From assembly GCF_901709675.1 (NCBI RefSeq), contig NC_051095.1, forward strand, positions 24,264,956-24,328,955: a DNA stretch of 64,000 bases. Reading direction: 5' to 3'. The notes beneath the pieces are model-generated. The model saw only the letters and a program-made list of their open reading frames with translations. It did not search any database and was not told the origin of the DNA. Source of the stretch: Syngnathus acus. Taxonomy: Eukaryota; Chordata; Actinopteri; Syngnathiformes; Syngnathidae. Made by a program: the position numbers and the translations under genes. Below, piece by piece: positions 1 through 12,417 of the stretch (position 1 is the first letter of the stretch; every line of letters starts with the position of its first letter).

Positions 1-150
1 ATTTGAACTGCAACTGACGACAAGTCCGACATCAGCGGCGCACACGCGGCGTTGTTTATATAAAGGACGAGGAATTTGATCGATGGATTTAATGATTTGG
101 AGTGACACAGATGGTTTGATAATATTGTTGTTTATAAGATAGTTATTTGA
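1..150 (-). repeat. Fragment of a pogo-like MITE internal unit
   Basis: Reads as the reverse complement of the tandem units at 13.7-14.4 kb, including the phrase gatttaatgatttggagtga and a following GC-rich 'cggcgcacacgcggcg' stretch. No terminal inverted repeat is visible, and the piece may continue off the left edge of the window. Confidence 0.7.
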
Positions 151-153
151 TAC

Positions 154-198
<45 letters not shown>
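154..198. repeat. (TA)n microsatellite
   Basis: Uninterrupted alternating TA for about 45 bases. Confidence 0.95.
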
Positions 199-203
<5 letters not shown>

Positions 204-1037
204 ATTTTATACAATAATATTTTTCATTAGCAATACTTCTATTTGATTCCTTTTTTTCTTCTTCTTTCTTCTAAAAAATAGTAACTTGTAATAACTGGGA
301 GATTTAGCTTAGTCTTAATTTAGTCATGAATTGTCAATCATTATGTCCTGTTGCTCAAGATGTAACAGCAGATAGTCATGGAATAAACAGGAAAACACAT
401 TCTGTCTATTAAACGGGGCCGCTAAGATAAAAGCGCTAAAAAAAAATTGTAAGCACTTGACATCCATCTTCATGACTTAGTATAAAACACCTTTGTCTTC
501 CCTGAAACTAATTTAGAGAATACTCTTTCGCAGCAAAGGATGCCTATTAAAGGATGTTGTGGGAGCGCTGAGGGATTACTTAGATTCACCTTTCACCAGA
601 GAGAACAGGCTGTTTATTGAAAAACATCTGTGAGTCTAAGTGAGCACTAGGATATTGTAAATTGAATGAGGGTGATAGAAAAGGAAAGGAAAGTTGGATT
701 TATGTCATGAGAGGACAAATCAGCCCACAAAAAATGCTGCAGAGCTGCTAAAATCATAACGAGCATTTCTTGTCTCCTGAATATGCTCCAAATTAGAATC
801 ACTATGAAACCTAATTAAACATGTCCGGGACACTGGGGAGATAATGACTACAAGAGGATTGCATTGCGGATATTCTTGTCGGTGACCGCGGCATCAGAGA
901 TGTGTTTTGAAGTGGGTAGATTACAGGTGTCAGGAGGAGTGTGTTCCAGATGCAGGGAACCAAGCAGCAGAAAACTCTATCCAAGCAACAATTATGTAGA
1001 TGAAAGAAAAAGAACTGAGAGTGTGAATACAGTAGAT
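199..1037. other. AT-rich sequence, nothing recognised
   Basis: Short open frames only, with no family motif, splice-bounded exon or repeat terminus that I recognise. Confidence 0.5.
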
Positions 1038-1455
1038 CATTGGTCTCCAACCCCCGGTACGTAGATCATTTGGTACCGGGCCGCACAAGAAAGTAGAAAT
1101 AACATTATTTTTGTTTAATTTATCTGAGTCTGAATGATCTTTTATTTAGAGAAACCGACCTGATTCTCTCCTATACCTCGTGACGTGAACAAAACAACAT
1201 TACTCACGTTATATTGTTGGCGTGATGTTACGAGGACGCTGCGCATAAAGTTGCATAGGTGTTCACATATAGAATGGAACTATGGGTTGAAGGGTGTGTT
1301 GTAACCGTGGTGTGTGTTCTTTCTATTCCTCGTTTTCCGAGTATGATCAGTGAAGGTTTTGGGACACACCTGCGTCTCCTTTTCTTTAGCACCACAATGC
1401 CATTGTTTTTATGCCGGTCGTATCATTTGATTATATTGTATTTATCCGCCACACC

Positions 1456-1924
1456 TTAAAATAAATTATGGGCTTTCCATAACACAAGTTTTGTGCAGAA
1501 TGCTCTCACGTTCTCATAGGCAACACTGACAAGTTGCCCCTGGCCTTGTAGCTTCTTGTTCAGTACATTAAACTCATGTGTGATATCAACAAGAAAAGCT
1601 AAGTCCATGAGCCATTTGGGATCACTTAGCACAGGAACAGCCACACCGTCCTTCTCCATGAAGTATTTTACTTCTGCTCTCAACTCAAAGAAATCTCTTC
1701 AATATGTTTCCCCTGCTGAGCCAATGTACCTCAGTGAAGTAGAGCATATCCCCATATTCTGACTCTATTTCGTCCAAAAAGGTGAGGAACTGCCAGTGCT
1801 TTAAGCCCCTGTATCTGATATGGTTGATGCATTTCACAACGTCAAACATCCCATTGTCAAACCTCAGGCATTTGCTGCAAAGGGCCTGCTGATGGATAAT
1901 GCATCCATCCATCCATCCATCCAT
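1456..1924 (-). pseudogene. hAT transposase, C-terminal part
   Basis: Two adjacent frames encode the catalytic-core and dimerisation region of a GTF2IRD2/FAM200-type hAT transposase. The first contains QQALCSKCL, then FLDEIESEYGDMLYFTEVHW and LSRGNILKRF. The next contains WLMDLAFLVDITHEFNVLNK, LQGQGQ and AFCTKLVLWK. Those phrases are typical of the family. A frameshift near 1684 separates them. The protein continues from the piece at 5110-5600 across the Rex3 insertion. It is dead: split, frameshifted and lacking its N-terminus. Confidence 0.85.
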
Positions 1925-4900
1925 CTTCTTCCGCTCATCCGGGGTCGGGTCGCGGGGGCAGCAGCTTTAGGAGGGACTCCCAGACTTCCCTCTCCCCAGC
2001 CACTTCATCCAGCTCATCCCGGGGGATCCCAAGGCGTTCCCAGGCCAGCTGGGAGACATAGTCTCTCCAGCGCGTCCTGGGTCGTCCTACCGGTCTCCTA
2101 CCGGTGGGACATGCCCGGAACACCTCCCCAGGGAGGCGTCCAGGAGGCATCCTGATGAGATGCCCGAGCCACCTCATCTGGCTTCTCTCAACGTGGAGGA
2201 GTAGCGACGCTACTCCGAGTCTCTCCCGGATGACCGAGCTTCTCACCCTATCTCTAAGGGAGAGCCCGGACATCTTGCGGAGAAAACTCATTTCGGCCGC
2301 TTGTATCCGGGATCTCGTTCTTTCGGTCACGACCCATAGCTCGTGATCATAGGTGAGGGTAGGAGCGTAAATCGACCGGTAAATTGAGAGCTTTGCCTTT
2401 TGGCTCAGCTCTCTCTTCACCACAACAGACCGGTACAGAGTCCGCATTACTGCCGACGCTGCACCGATCCGCCTGTCGATCTCGCGCTCCATCCTCCCCT
2501 CACTCGTGAACAAGACCCCAAGATACTTGAACTCCTCCACTTGGGGCAGGATCTCATTCCCGATCCGGAGAGGGCATTCCACTCTTTTCCGACCGAGGAC
2601 CATGGACTCGGATTTGGAGGTGCTGACCCTCATCCCGACCGCTTCACACTCGGCTGCGAACCGCTCCAGTGAGAGCTGGAGATCACGGCCTGAAGAAGCC
2701 AACAGCACCACGTCGTCTGCAAAAAGCAGAGACGCGATGCTGAGGTCCCCAAATCGGACCCCCTCAACGCCTCGGCTGCGCCTAGAAATTCTGTCCATAA
2801 AAATTATGAACAGAATCGGTGACAAAGGGCAGCCTTGGCGGAGTCCAACCTTCACTGAGAACGAATCCGACTTACTGCCGGAAATGCGGAACAAACTTTG
2901 GCATCGGTGATACAGGGACCGAATCGGCACCCCGTACTCCCGAAGCACCCTCCACAGAACCTCCCGAGGGACACAGTCGAACGCCTTCTCCAAGTCCACA
3001 AAACACATGTGGACTGGTTGGGCGAACTCCCATGCACCCTCGAGGATCCTGCCGAGGGTGTAGAGCTTGTCCACTGTTCCACGGCCAGGACGAAAGCCAC
3101 ACTGCTCCTCCTGAATCCGAGGTTCGACCTCCCGACGGACCCTCCTCTCCAGCACCCATGAATAGACCTTACCAGGGAGGCTGAGGAGTGTGATTCCCCT
3201 GTAATTGGAACACAACCTCCGGTCCCCCTTCTTAAAGAGGGGAACCACCACCCCAGTCTGCCAATCCAGAGGCACTGTCCCCGATGTTCACGCAATGTTG
3301 TAGAGGCGTGTCAGCCATGACAGCCCCACAACATCCAGAGCCTTTAAGAACTCCGGGCGGATCCCATCCACCCCCGGGGCCTTGCCACCGAGGAGTTTTT
3401 TAACTACCTCAGTGACTTCGACCCCAGAGATTGGAGAGTCCGCCTCAGAGTCTCCAGGCCCTGCTCCCTCAATGGAAGGCGTGTAGGTGGAATTGAGGAA
3501 GTCTTCGAAGTATTCTCCCCGCCGACTCACGACGTCCCGAGTCGAGGTCAGCAGCACGCCATCCCCACTGTAAACAGTGTTGACGTTGCACTGCTTCCCC
3601 CTCCTTAGACACCGGATGGTGGACCAGAATTTCCTCGAAGCCGTCCGGAAGTCATTCTCCATGGCCTCGCCAAACTCCTCCCACGCCCGGATTTTTGCCT
3701 CAGCAACCGCTGAAGCCGCGTTCCGCTTGGCCATCCGGTACCTGTCAGCTGCCTCCGGAGTCCCGCAGGCCAGAACGGCCCGAAACGACTCCTTCTTCAG
3801 CTTGACGGCATCCCTTACAGCCGGTGTCCACCAGCGGGTTTAGGGATTGCACCAACGACCTTACGGCCACAGCTCCGGTCGGCCGCCTCAACAATGGAGG
3901 CGCGGAACATGGTCTACTCGGACTCAATGTCCCCCGCCTCCCCCGGGACGTGGGAAAAGCTCTGCCCGAGGTGGGAGTTGAAGCTCTTCCTGACAGGGGA
4001 TTCTGCCAGACGTTCCCAGCAGACCCTCACAGAGCGTTTGGGTCTGCCAGGTCGGACCGGCATCTTCCCCCACCATCAGAGCCAACCCACCACCAGGTGG
4101 TGATCAGTTGACAGCTCCGCCCCTCTCTTCGCCCGAGTGTCCAAAACATGCGGCCGCAAATCCGATGACACGACTACAAAGTCGATCATCGAACTGCGGC
4201 CTAGGGTGTCCTGGTGCCAAGTGCACACATGGACACCCTTATGTTTGAAAATGGTGTTCATTATAGAAAATCCGTGTCGAGCACAGAAGTCCAATAATAG
4301 AACACCGCTCGGGTTCAGATCAGGGGGGCCGTTCCTCCCAATCACGCCCTTCCAGGTCTCACTGTCATTGCCCACGTGAGCATTGAAGTCACCCAGGAGA
4401 ACAGTGGAGTCCCCAGAAGGAGCGCTCTCCAGCACTTCCTCCAGGGACCCCAAGAAGGGTGGGTACTCTGAGCTGCTGTTTGGTGCATAGACACAAACAA
4501 CAGTCAGGACCCGTCCCCCTACCCGAAGGCGGAGGGAGGCTACCCTCTCGTTCACCGGGGTGGACCCCAATGTGCAGGCGCCCAGCTGGGGAGCAATAAG
4601 TATACCCACACCTGCTCGACGCCTCTCACCGTGGGCAACTCCAGAGTGGAAGAGAGTCCAGCCCCTCTCGAGAGGGCTAGTACCGGAACCCAAACTGTGT
4701 GTGGAGGCAAGTCCGACTATATCTAGTCGAAACTTTTCTGCCTCGCACACCAGTTCGGGCTCCTTTCAAGCCAGAGAGGTGACATTCCATGTCCCAAGAG
4801 CCAGCTTCTGCAGCCGGGGATCGGACCGCCAAGGTCCCTGCCTTTGGCCGCCGCCCAGCTCACAATGCACCCGACCCCTTTGGCCCCTCCCACAGGTGGT

Positions 4901-5109
4901 GAGCCCATGGAAAGGGGGACCCACGTTTCCTTTTCGGGCTGTGCCCGGCCGGGCCCCATGGGCCACCAGACGCTCGCCTTCGAGCCCCCCCTCCAGAACT
5001 GGCTCCAGAGGGGGGGGGGCCCGCGTCCGGGCGAGGGAAGTCTGAGTCCATATATGTTTTTCTTCATAAGGGGCTTTTTGAGCCGTGCTTTGTCTGGTCC
5101 CTCACCTGC
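1904..5109 (-). mobile_element. Rex3 LINE (RTE clade), near full length
   Basis: A 3.2-kb minus-strand non-LTR retrotransposon with a (GGAT)n 3' tail at 1904-1926, as known for Rex3. The sequences around 2817-2838 and 3243-3262 agree with the conserved reverse-transcriptase sites commonly used to detect Rex3 in fish (for example ACCACCACCCCAGTCTGCCA). It is flanked by a perfect 12-bp target duplication, ATGGATAATGCA, at 1892-1903 and 5110-5121. The target site lies inside the hAT transposase ORF, so the LINE is the younger insertion. Confidence 0.95.
1935..4966 (-). pseudogene. Rex3 endonuclease/reverse transcriptase, broken
   Basis: The order on the minus strand is: apurinic-type endonuclease ([30 protein letters not shown]) at about 4966-4076, a linker at 3734-3288 (LLGGKAPGVDGIRPEFL), then reverse transcriptase at 3275-1935 (NYRGITLLSLPGKVYS, GFRPGRGT, FVDLEKAFDCVPR, GLRQGCPLSP, LLFADDVVLLASS) and the C-terminal LAWERLGIPRDELDEVAGER region. 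The FADD catalytic motif is kept. An in-frame stop follows NVTSLA, and several frameshifts lie between about 4080 and 3280, so no complete protein can be made. Confidence 0.92.
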
Positions 5110-5600
5110 ATGGATAATGCAGTGCAGAGCAATGGCCTCCTCCACACCCTGCTCTTCCAGTTTTCTTTGAACAAGTGCATTTTCCTTCCTGTCATTGTTG
5201 GCGCTCCGTCAGTTGTTCTTCCAACAAAACTCTTCCACAGTGAACCAGCATCTACAGTGGAATCACACGGCTGGCGGAATATCTCCTGACCGGTGGTCTT
5301 GCCATGCACTGGAATCACTATGAGCAATTCCTCCATCACTTCAAAATTGTCATCAACATTGCAGACATATATTGCAAGCTGTGCAGTGTCGGTGACGGCT
5401 GTGCTCTCATCAAGAGCAACGGAGTATGAATAAAAATGTTTACCTTTCTCACGCAGTTGATCGTAAATGTTAACTGACATGTCAGAAATGCGCTCCGCCA
5501 CTGTGTTCGCTGAAAGGCTAATGTTGCTAAACTGACCCTTTTTTTCCAGACAGACTATACTTGCAGCCTGTAACATGCATTGTTTGATGAATTCACCTGG
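5110..5600 (-). pseudogene. hAT transposase, middle part
   Basis: Encodes, from about 5595 leftwards, EFIKQCMLQAASIVC, NTVAERISDMS, SVALDESTAVTDTAQLAIYV and RTTDGAPTMTGRK, which match the RNase H-like core of GTF2IRD2/ZBED-type hAT transposases; the LDEST and TDGAP motifs are hallmarks. The frame runs to ALHCIIH, exactly where the Rex3 target duplication lies, and resumes with QQALC on the far side of Rex3. An upstream stop marks the truncated 5' boundary. Confidence 0.88.
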
Positions 5601-7202
5601 ATACTAGTGTGAATGGGTGAAAACAATTAGAAAATCCCAAAATGCCAGAGGGTAACAGCTAAAAGCAACTTTATTTTGATTGGGGAAGAAAATAACTATT
5701 TTTGTTGCCTTTCTAACCTTAATGGCTGAGAGGACCTTTACAGCCTCTTTTAGTTTTTTTTCCTCCTTTTGTTTTCCTATATTTATCTTCTTCTCCTTTA
5801 AATGGGTTTTATACATATCATAAGAGGCACTTCATTGCTCCTCAATGCAGGTCTGAGTTCCATATTGGAGGTTTGATTCCCAAATTCTGGATCCCAAAGT
5901 CCGTGTAAAATCGAGATTTAGCTGTATTCGAGTTTTTGGAAAAGAATAACTTTGACTAATGTGTGTCTAACTTAGTGACCAAATGTTGTTCTTTATCTTG
6001 AGGCAGCAAACAACAAAGCCTATAAACCTAAATTGTATTTATACTGTGGCATGCTGCTATCCAATTGTCTTTGCACACATGCATGTGTGTGCTGCATGAC
6101 TAGTTATTTCCAGAGGCGACAATGTTCCAAGTTAATGTTTTAATGTACTGTGACAGAGTGTTAGTAGCCCATGGGACACTCATCTGACTTTGCTGCCCCA
6201 GGCTGGCACACATGTGATTGAGTGAGACATGGTTTGTTTATTCCCATTATTTTTTTTTATATTGCAGCCACCAGGGAACAAAAATGATTAGCTTTTGGTT
6301 CAATGACTATGTTGTTCAGAGATAAACTTAAATAAAGTTGTTCCAAACTAACACTTAACCCACACCTCAACCATGAATGGTCTCGATTTTTGGATAAATT
6401 GAAAATTGCGCTCCAGTTCCAGTCTGTCTCCTCACTTTTGCATACTATGAAAAGCAACTTGCAGATCTTGCAGCTGTGCACATGCGCGAGAATCAATTTA
6501 AAAAAAGAAAAAAGGCTATATGATGAGCAGTTTTATTTGGCACAACATGGGTATATGCTTAACACTACACTTAAAAGCTTACAGGTCTTGTTTTAAAAGA
6601 TTTAAAGGCTTAAGTGCACTTTGTGCCATGTTTAAGTGCACTAATGGAATGTATTGGCTTGAACGTTGGTGTCAAAACCAGCATGACAAAGCTCCAAGTA
6701 TATCTAAAAATGAGATTATAAACCTTTCATTCTTCACAAATACTTGATGGATAGCCTTCTATGAATGTACGTATGTATGTATGATGAAATGAACAGCGCA
6801 AGATTGTGCCAGATTCAATTTTTCATTGCCTTTGATATTGTATACGATAGAAAAAGTTCTGGCAAACTCGCTGTCCTGTATAGGTTTGCCAACTGCTCCG
6901 ATTTGGAAATTATATATCACATGTAAACGTGTTACTGGAGCAACAAACAAACATCATTTGTAAGGGTTGTATGTGTGTCAGGCTTGGATTTGTATGCGCT
7001 TGTTTGAGAAAGACACTGAGTTTGAGATGATCATAATTTAGAGTGACATCGAAAGAGGCAAAGTGAGATTTGCAATCTGAGAGACTTTCTAAGACTTCAG
7101 TGATTGACAGATCCTGTGCACATTTACAGAGTTCTAAGTACAGACGACCAGGCAGGCTTACACAAACAGACAGTCACAAGATGCTCAACATTATTTATCC
7201 TG
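5601..7202. other. No gene or repeat recognised
   Basis: AT-rich sequence with short open frames only; no domain, terminal repeat or tRNA-like box was found on either strand. Confidence 0.5.
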
Positions 7203-9430
7203 TTTGCGGGTTAGAGTGTGGCCTGAGGGTGCCTCTGATGCGCTTCGAGACTGCTTTGGCACTACTGACTGGGAAATGTTTAAACAGGCGGCCACTTGCA
7301 ACAATTGGACGGACATAGAGGAGCATACTGACTCTGTTTCCTCTTACATCACAAAGTGCATTGATGATGTGACCCACTCGAAATTCATCGTCACTCGGGC
7401 TAACTGGAAGCCATGGCTGACAGGGGCTGTCCTCAGGCTGCTGAGGGCCAGGGACAAAGCCTTCAGAGCGGGGGATGAGGCTGGCTTGAGGACAGCGAGG
7501 GCCGACCTGTCCCGGGGCATCAAGGAAGCGAAAAGGGCATTCTCTTGCAAGATTACCGCCCACTTCAAGGACAGCAGGGACGCACGGAGCCTATAGCAGG
7601 GCATTCAGACCATCACGGACTACAAGCCCGCGCCGCAGAGCTGTGAGAGCGACGTCCGTCTGCTCAACGATCTTAACCACTTCTTTGCTCGCTTCGACGC
7701 TCAGAACAGCACTTGCCCGCTGAAGACCCCTCCCCCTCCACACGAGCAGCCCCTGTGCCTCTCTGCCGATAGCGTGAGGAGGACGCTTGCCGCTATCAAC
7801 ACCCGTAAGGCGGCGGGCCCTGACAACATCCCAGGTCGAGCGCTGAAGGACTGCGCTGGGGAGCTGATGGGTGTCTTCACGTACATCTTTAACATTTCCC
7901 TGCAGCAGGCCATCGTCCCTTCGTGTTTCCAGGCTGCCACCATCGTACCTGTGCCAAAGAAACCTGCTCCGTCCTGCTTCAATGACTACCACCCCGTGGC
8001 ACTGACGGCCATCATCATGAAGTGCTTTGAGCGGCTTGTCATGGAGCACATCAGATCCATTCTCCCCCCCACCATAGACCCCTTCCAGTTTGCGTACCGA
8101 GCCAAACGGTCCTCTGAGGATGCCATCTGCTCTGCCCTCCACTCGGCCCTCACCCACCTGGAGAGAAGGGACTCGTATGTGAGATTGCTGTTTGTGGACT
8201 TCAGTTCTGCCTTCAACACCATTGTGCCACAACGACTCATCTGCAAACGGACAAGCTGGGCCTCAGTACCTACCTCTGCAACTGGCTACTGGACTTCCTC
8301 TGTCAGAGGCCTCAGGTGGTACGTGTTGGCAACAAAATCTCCGCCAGCATCACGCTGAGCACGGGGCCCCCCAAGGCTGCGTGCTCAGTCCGCTGCTCTT
8401 CACCCTGCTGACGCATGACTGCACTGCAACCTACAGCAACAACCGCATAGTGAAATTTGCTGACGACACGACTCTGGTGGGTCTCATCACCAAGGGCGAC
8501 GAGGTTGGAGGTTGACCTTCTGACCACGTGGTGCAGGGACAACAACCTCCTGCTGAACGTCAACAAGACCAAGGAGATTGTTGTTGACTTCCGGAAAGGT
8601 CACACCCAACACCTGCCGCTGACCATCGACGGTGCTGTGGTGGAGCGAGTGAGCAGCACCAGATTCCTGGGGGTGCACATCAGTGAGGATCTCTCCTGGT
8701 CCACCAACACCGCATCACTGGGGAAGAAAGCTCAGCGCCGCCTGTACTTCCTGCGGAAACTCAGGCGAGCAAGTGCTCCTCCGGCCGTCATGACTACATT
8801 CTACCGTGGCACCATTGAGAGCGTCCTCTCAAGTTGTATCGCTGTTTGGGGTGGTAGCTGCACTGAATACAACATGAAGGCCCTGCAGCGCATAGTGAAC
8901 ACGGCTGGTAAGATTATTGGTGCTTCACTCCCCTCCCTGAAGGACATTTACACCTCCCATCTCACCCGCAAGGCGACCGCGATTGTGAGTGATGTGAGTC
9001 ACCCCGCTCACTTTTTGTTTGATCTTCTGCCCTCTGGGAAGAGGTACAGGAGCCTGCGCTCCCGCACCACCAGACTCACTAACAGCTTCATACTCCAGGC
9101 TGTTAGGATCCTGATCTCTCTCCCCCCTTCTGCGTAGCGTCCTGTACTTTTGCGCTATATTCTGACTGTCTGCTGTATGCACACTTGCTCCATTTTTGCT
9201 CCTCTTATTTATTATGTTATTTGTTTATTTATTATTTATTCATCACTCTTATTCATTCATTGTTTGTGCCTTCTTGTTTTTATTTTTTTGTGTTGTTTAC
9301 TTGTATGTATATTGTGTACTATGTCTTGTCACCGTGGAATAGTGGGAACGTAATTTCGATTTCTTTGTGTGTCTTGGCATGTGAAGAAATTGACAATAAA
9401 GCAGACTTTGACTTTGACTTTTGACTTTTT
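7203..9430 (+). mobile_element. L2-group LINE, family A, 5'-truncated copy
   Basis: Starts abruptly inside the linker between endonuclease and reverse transcriptase ([17 protein letters not shown]) and runs to a 3' UTR with 'gtgaagaaattgacaataaa' and a (TTTGACT)n tail at about 9408-9428. Very close to the nested copy at 55602-61588. The A-rich or short-repeat tail and the 5' truncation are typical of target-primed reverse transcription. No clear target duplication was seen. Confidence 0.92.
7204..9137 (+). pseudogene. L2-group reverse transcriptase, broken
   Basis: Encodes [71 protein letters not shown] and the C-terminal SHPAHFLFDLLPSGKRYRSL block. Compared with the family A copy at 55.6-61.6 kb it has a stop where that copy has Trp (RSL*QGIQ, near 7594), a small deletion after LICK near 8249, a one-base deletion near 8366 and an 11-base deletion near 8505. 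The FADD motif survives, but the frame is lost at least three times. Confidence 0.92.
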
Positions 9431-10145
9431 TTTTTTTTTTACAGCATATGAATCATAAACTGAGAACACTTACATAGTGCTAACTGCACCTTGTCGAAGA
9501 AGCACCTTGTCGAAGAAGCACGTTTGCACCTTGTGTGCACTGAGGCTAAAAAAAAAAAAAAGACCCAGCATATTAGGTGTGGATGGTGAAATACCGAGCG
9601 CAGATAGCAACAAGCGCCCATTGGGGCATTGTATACGCTGAGCTTGACCTGGAGGGGCGTGTCAATACATTTTGCTGGGCTGTCAGTTATTCGCCAGCGA
9701 CTGCGTCACCCGTCCGACATAGTCAGTCACAGTAAAGGAGCTTTTCTTTAAAGGACCCCTGACATGACATGAGACTGTTCTCCTGCCGTACCTGTGCGGT
9801 AGTTTGTTAAACCTTTGGCAGGGGGATGAAAAATTGTGAGGGCAGAGTTAATGCTGTCACAGACCGATATGCTAAGCCTTTTGGAGAGTGCAGTTTGAGC
9901 TATGGTGATACAAACAGCCATAGGCAAGGGAAACGTGGGTTAATCTTCTCACAATTTTGGGGACTTAGTCGAGCTGGGGTTGCAAATTTATGATCAAAAA
10001 CTTGATTTAACCTGAAGATATTTACAGACATGTATTTGAAATTACAGTTGACTTATACAGTATACCTTACTTAGTGAATAACTAGCTTTTTATGTTGAAT
10101 GTCTGACACTTATAGATCTTACCAACTTCATGTCAGGACCCTATA
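9431..10145. other. Unassigned, with two poly-T/poly-A tracts
   Basis: Contains a T tract just after the LINE tail, a short duplication of 'caccttgtcgaagaag' near 9490-9520 and an A tract near 9549. Nothing coding is recognisable. Confidence 0.5.
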
Positions 10146-10480
10146 AGAAAAAAAAAAAAGGAAAAGTTTGTCGAAGACCTCATATTTCAACAAGATCTTG
10201 CACCAGCAGGTGTGCCGAAAAACAGTTGAACGTTTTGGCATGGCTGGCCAACTCCCCTGACCTCAATGTCATTGAAAACCTTTGGCCCATCATCGAGCAG
10301 AAAGTTTGAGACAGAACGCTGACGCTGCTGGACCAACTCGAGCAGAACTTTGCTCCTGCCTGGGAATCCGTGAATGTGGAAACTTGCGACAAGCTGGTCA
10401 AATTGATGCCGTGGAGACTTTAGGCTGTCATACAAGCCAAGTGGCAGCCCCAAAATATTGAGGAAGTGATTATTCTAATT
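10146..10480 (+). pseudogene. Tc1-like transposase, C-terminal remnant
   Basis: Across shifted frames it reads DLIFQQDLAPAGVPKN, then LANSPDLNVIENLWPIIEQK, then LLDQLEQNFAPAWESVN. FQQDxAPxH and SPDLNVIENLW are the second and third catalytic blocks of Tc1/mariner DDE transposases. A stop follows EQK, there are frameshifts, and no inverted terminal repeat was found. Confidence 0.85.
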
Positions 10481-10639
10481 ATAATAAATCATATTCTAAT
10501 TCGATGAAATCGTTTCTCCATTATTCTAATTCAATGAAACAACTGTGTCACAGTTAAATGGCCTAAATGGGCCTTTTGGAAAGACCAGCTGAGCAAATTG
10601 TTTTTACAGGTAGCAAGTTCTGTGATTGCTCGAACAAGT

Positions 10640-10978
10640 CATCTTGTTCTAATTCATGGACCAGCACTTGTCCTCCCATTTTATTTTCAGCGTTTTGGTG
10701 GCTCCCCTCTGGATGCATACTCTGCTGTCCTGGCTGCAGGACACAGCGGAGAAGAGTCACGTTTGTCCCCCAGGGCTGTCCAGCTACTTAACCCTGAATT
10801 TTGAAGCACTTAAGCACTTTACAACCACACTACACCACTTGGCACTTTACTTGTATGCTGTCTTTAAAATATGTTATGTGTGTCTGTTGTGTCATACGTC
10901 TATAACTTGTACTGTCTTTTAAGCCACTTTCATGCACCTTTAAATTGCCGGGATGAATAAAGTATTTTGAATTGAATT
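10640..10978 (+). mobile_element. LINE 3'-end fragment (L2/Rex1-like)
   Basis: A short coding remnant ending in SPRAVQLLNPEF is followed by a 3' UTR finishing 'gatgaataaagtattttgaa' with a TTGAATT tail. It is similar in arrangement to the L2-like remnant on the minus strand at 32640-33075. Assignment to a family is tentative. Confidence 0.6.
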
Positions 10979-11463
10979 TCTTAGAAGTCCCCAAGAGAAG
11001 TAGTTCAGAGTGTTCAATGACCCACAAACTGAAGTCTTCTAGTCAGCCCAACCACGTAGTATGAGGATTTGTATTGTAGCAAAAGAGCATGTGATAAGCA
11101 AGGGGAAGTGAAAAGACTGTGAGATAGAAATCTGAAAAAAAAATATTTCATAGTCAGCTTTTCCTGTTGAACAGATGCATTAGAAGCCTCTCAAGCTTTA
11201 GCGCCAGCAGAATTGTTTTCTTTTGTTTGCTTCTCTGCACTCACATGCTGCTTCTGCAATACAAATGGAAAATTAAAAAGAAAATGGAGGAAATATCGTG
11301 AAGTGTTCATTTGAGTGCTTAGTTTCTTATTAAGTTATTACCCGTGGGATTCGTGGCATGGGCAACATATGTCTGTTGAAATGTGTCAATCTTTACTGCC
11401 AATGCAAAGCAGTTTTGGGAATTGTTTTTTTTTTTACATATTTGAGGCCAAGTTCAGCAGAAC
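10979..11463. other. Nothing recognised
   Basis: Low-complexity AT-rich sequence with no supported feature. Confidence 0.5.
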
Positions 11464-11672
11464 CATACACCCTTAAAAATACTGGCTTAAAAACAACCTA
11501 ATTTGGGTTAAGAATTGGATTGACAAGTTGACCCAACCTCCTGGGTTGTTTTGCCGAAAACAATCCATTTTTGTACAAAACAGTTGGATTGGGTTTTTTT
11601 GCAAAAAAGGTGGGTCAAACAGACCCATCTTCCTAGGTCTGTCCATTTCCAACCCATTTTTAGGGGTGTATG
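11464..11672. mobile_element. Palindromic MITE (CATACACCCTTAAAAATA ends)
   Basis: The left end reads CATACACCCTTAAAAATA. The right end reads TTTTTAGGGGTGTATG, its imperfect inverse. The interior has repeated 'ttgggt/acccaa' runs. This is the typical structure of a short non-autonomous DNA transposon in fish. The superfamily was not determined because the target duplication is unclear. Confidence 0.7.
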
Positions 11673-12115
11673 GTTGAAGGCGCCCCATCCAAAAAATCAA
11701 GCTGTTGGCAAAAGCTCTTGGGAGTGCCAGGAGGCTTCTGATGACTGTACTTCACCGTTGGGTTCATTTTGTTGGTGTCAGAAAAACCTGCATTAGAACC
11801 TGAACATGTAAAGAAATGTTCTGCTGAGGGATGAGTCAAAGATTTTGACCCAAGAATTTAGATTGGAGACTCAGCCTGTTGAGAAGACAGGTAAAGACTG
11901 GTTGAGAAGACAGTAAAAAAACATAGCATAGGTATGGACAAAGTATGGCCACAGAGTACATACGGCCACCACGTTAAAATTACCAAGAGTCCTGTAATAT
12001 TTGTAGCATTCATTTAGTTGTCTGTCCATCCAAACTTAAGAATTGAGCTGAGCGACACGCGAGTGACTTCAAATTTAAATGTTAAATTAAATGAACCAAA
12101 GGAAATACTCGTCTA
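11673..12115. other. Nothing recognised
   Basis: No motif, repeat terminus or coding remnant supported. Confidence 0.5.
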
Positions 12116-12417
12116 ATCTTTAGCTTTAATTGACCTTGTGGAAGAACTGTCAACAAACATTGACGACAAGAAGTTTGCCATGGGAGTTTTTATTGACCTT
12201 AAAAAGGCCTTTGATACAATTAATCATGACATTTTGCTTCAAAAACTGGAAAGGTATGGGATTAGTGGAATAGAGGCTTTGCAGTCACGTGGTTTTATCA
12301 CGTGATTTTGTGTTATGCCGCCATCTTGGCGGTCAACTAGTCAGCTCGTTCCTACGTGTTTGTATGGATTGTCTGATTTTCTGCGCTACGTTTCACCGAT
12401 TTCTTCCGAATTATGGC

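Larger units (their letters stand above)
1038..5600 (-). mobile_element. hAT transposon (GTF2IRD2/ZBED-like), 5'-truncated and split
   Basis: The left end (about 1038-1100) carries a degenerate copy of the terminal sequence GGGGTCCCCAACC...GGTACCGGGCCGCACA, also seen with intact ends in the MITE at 15038-15472. Transposase coding sequence runs on the minus strand from about 5600 to 1456 and is interrupted by a Rex3 LINE. The 5' end, with the expected BED zinc finger, is missing: the frame meets a stop just upstream of about 5595 and unrelated sequence follows. Confidence 0.85.

Noticed and set aside
4560-5170. Plus-strand frames of 100-160 codons opposite Rex3
   Set aside because: Antisense of the endonuclease 5' region; no independent support.
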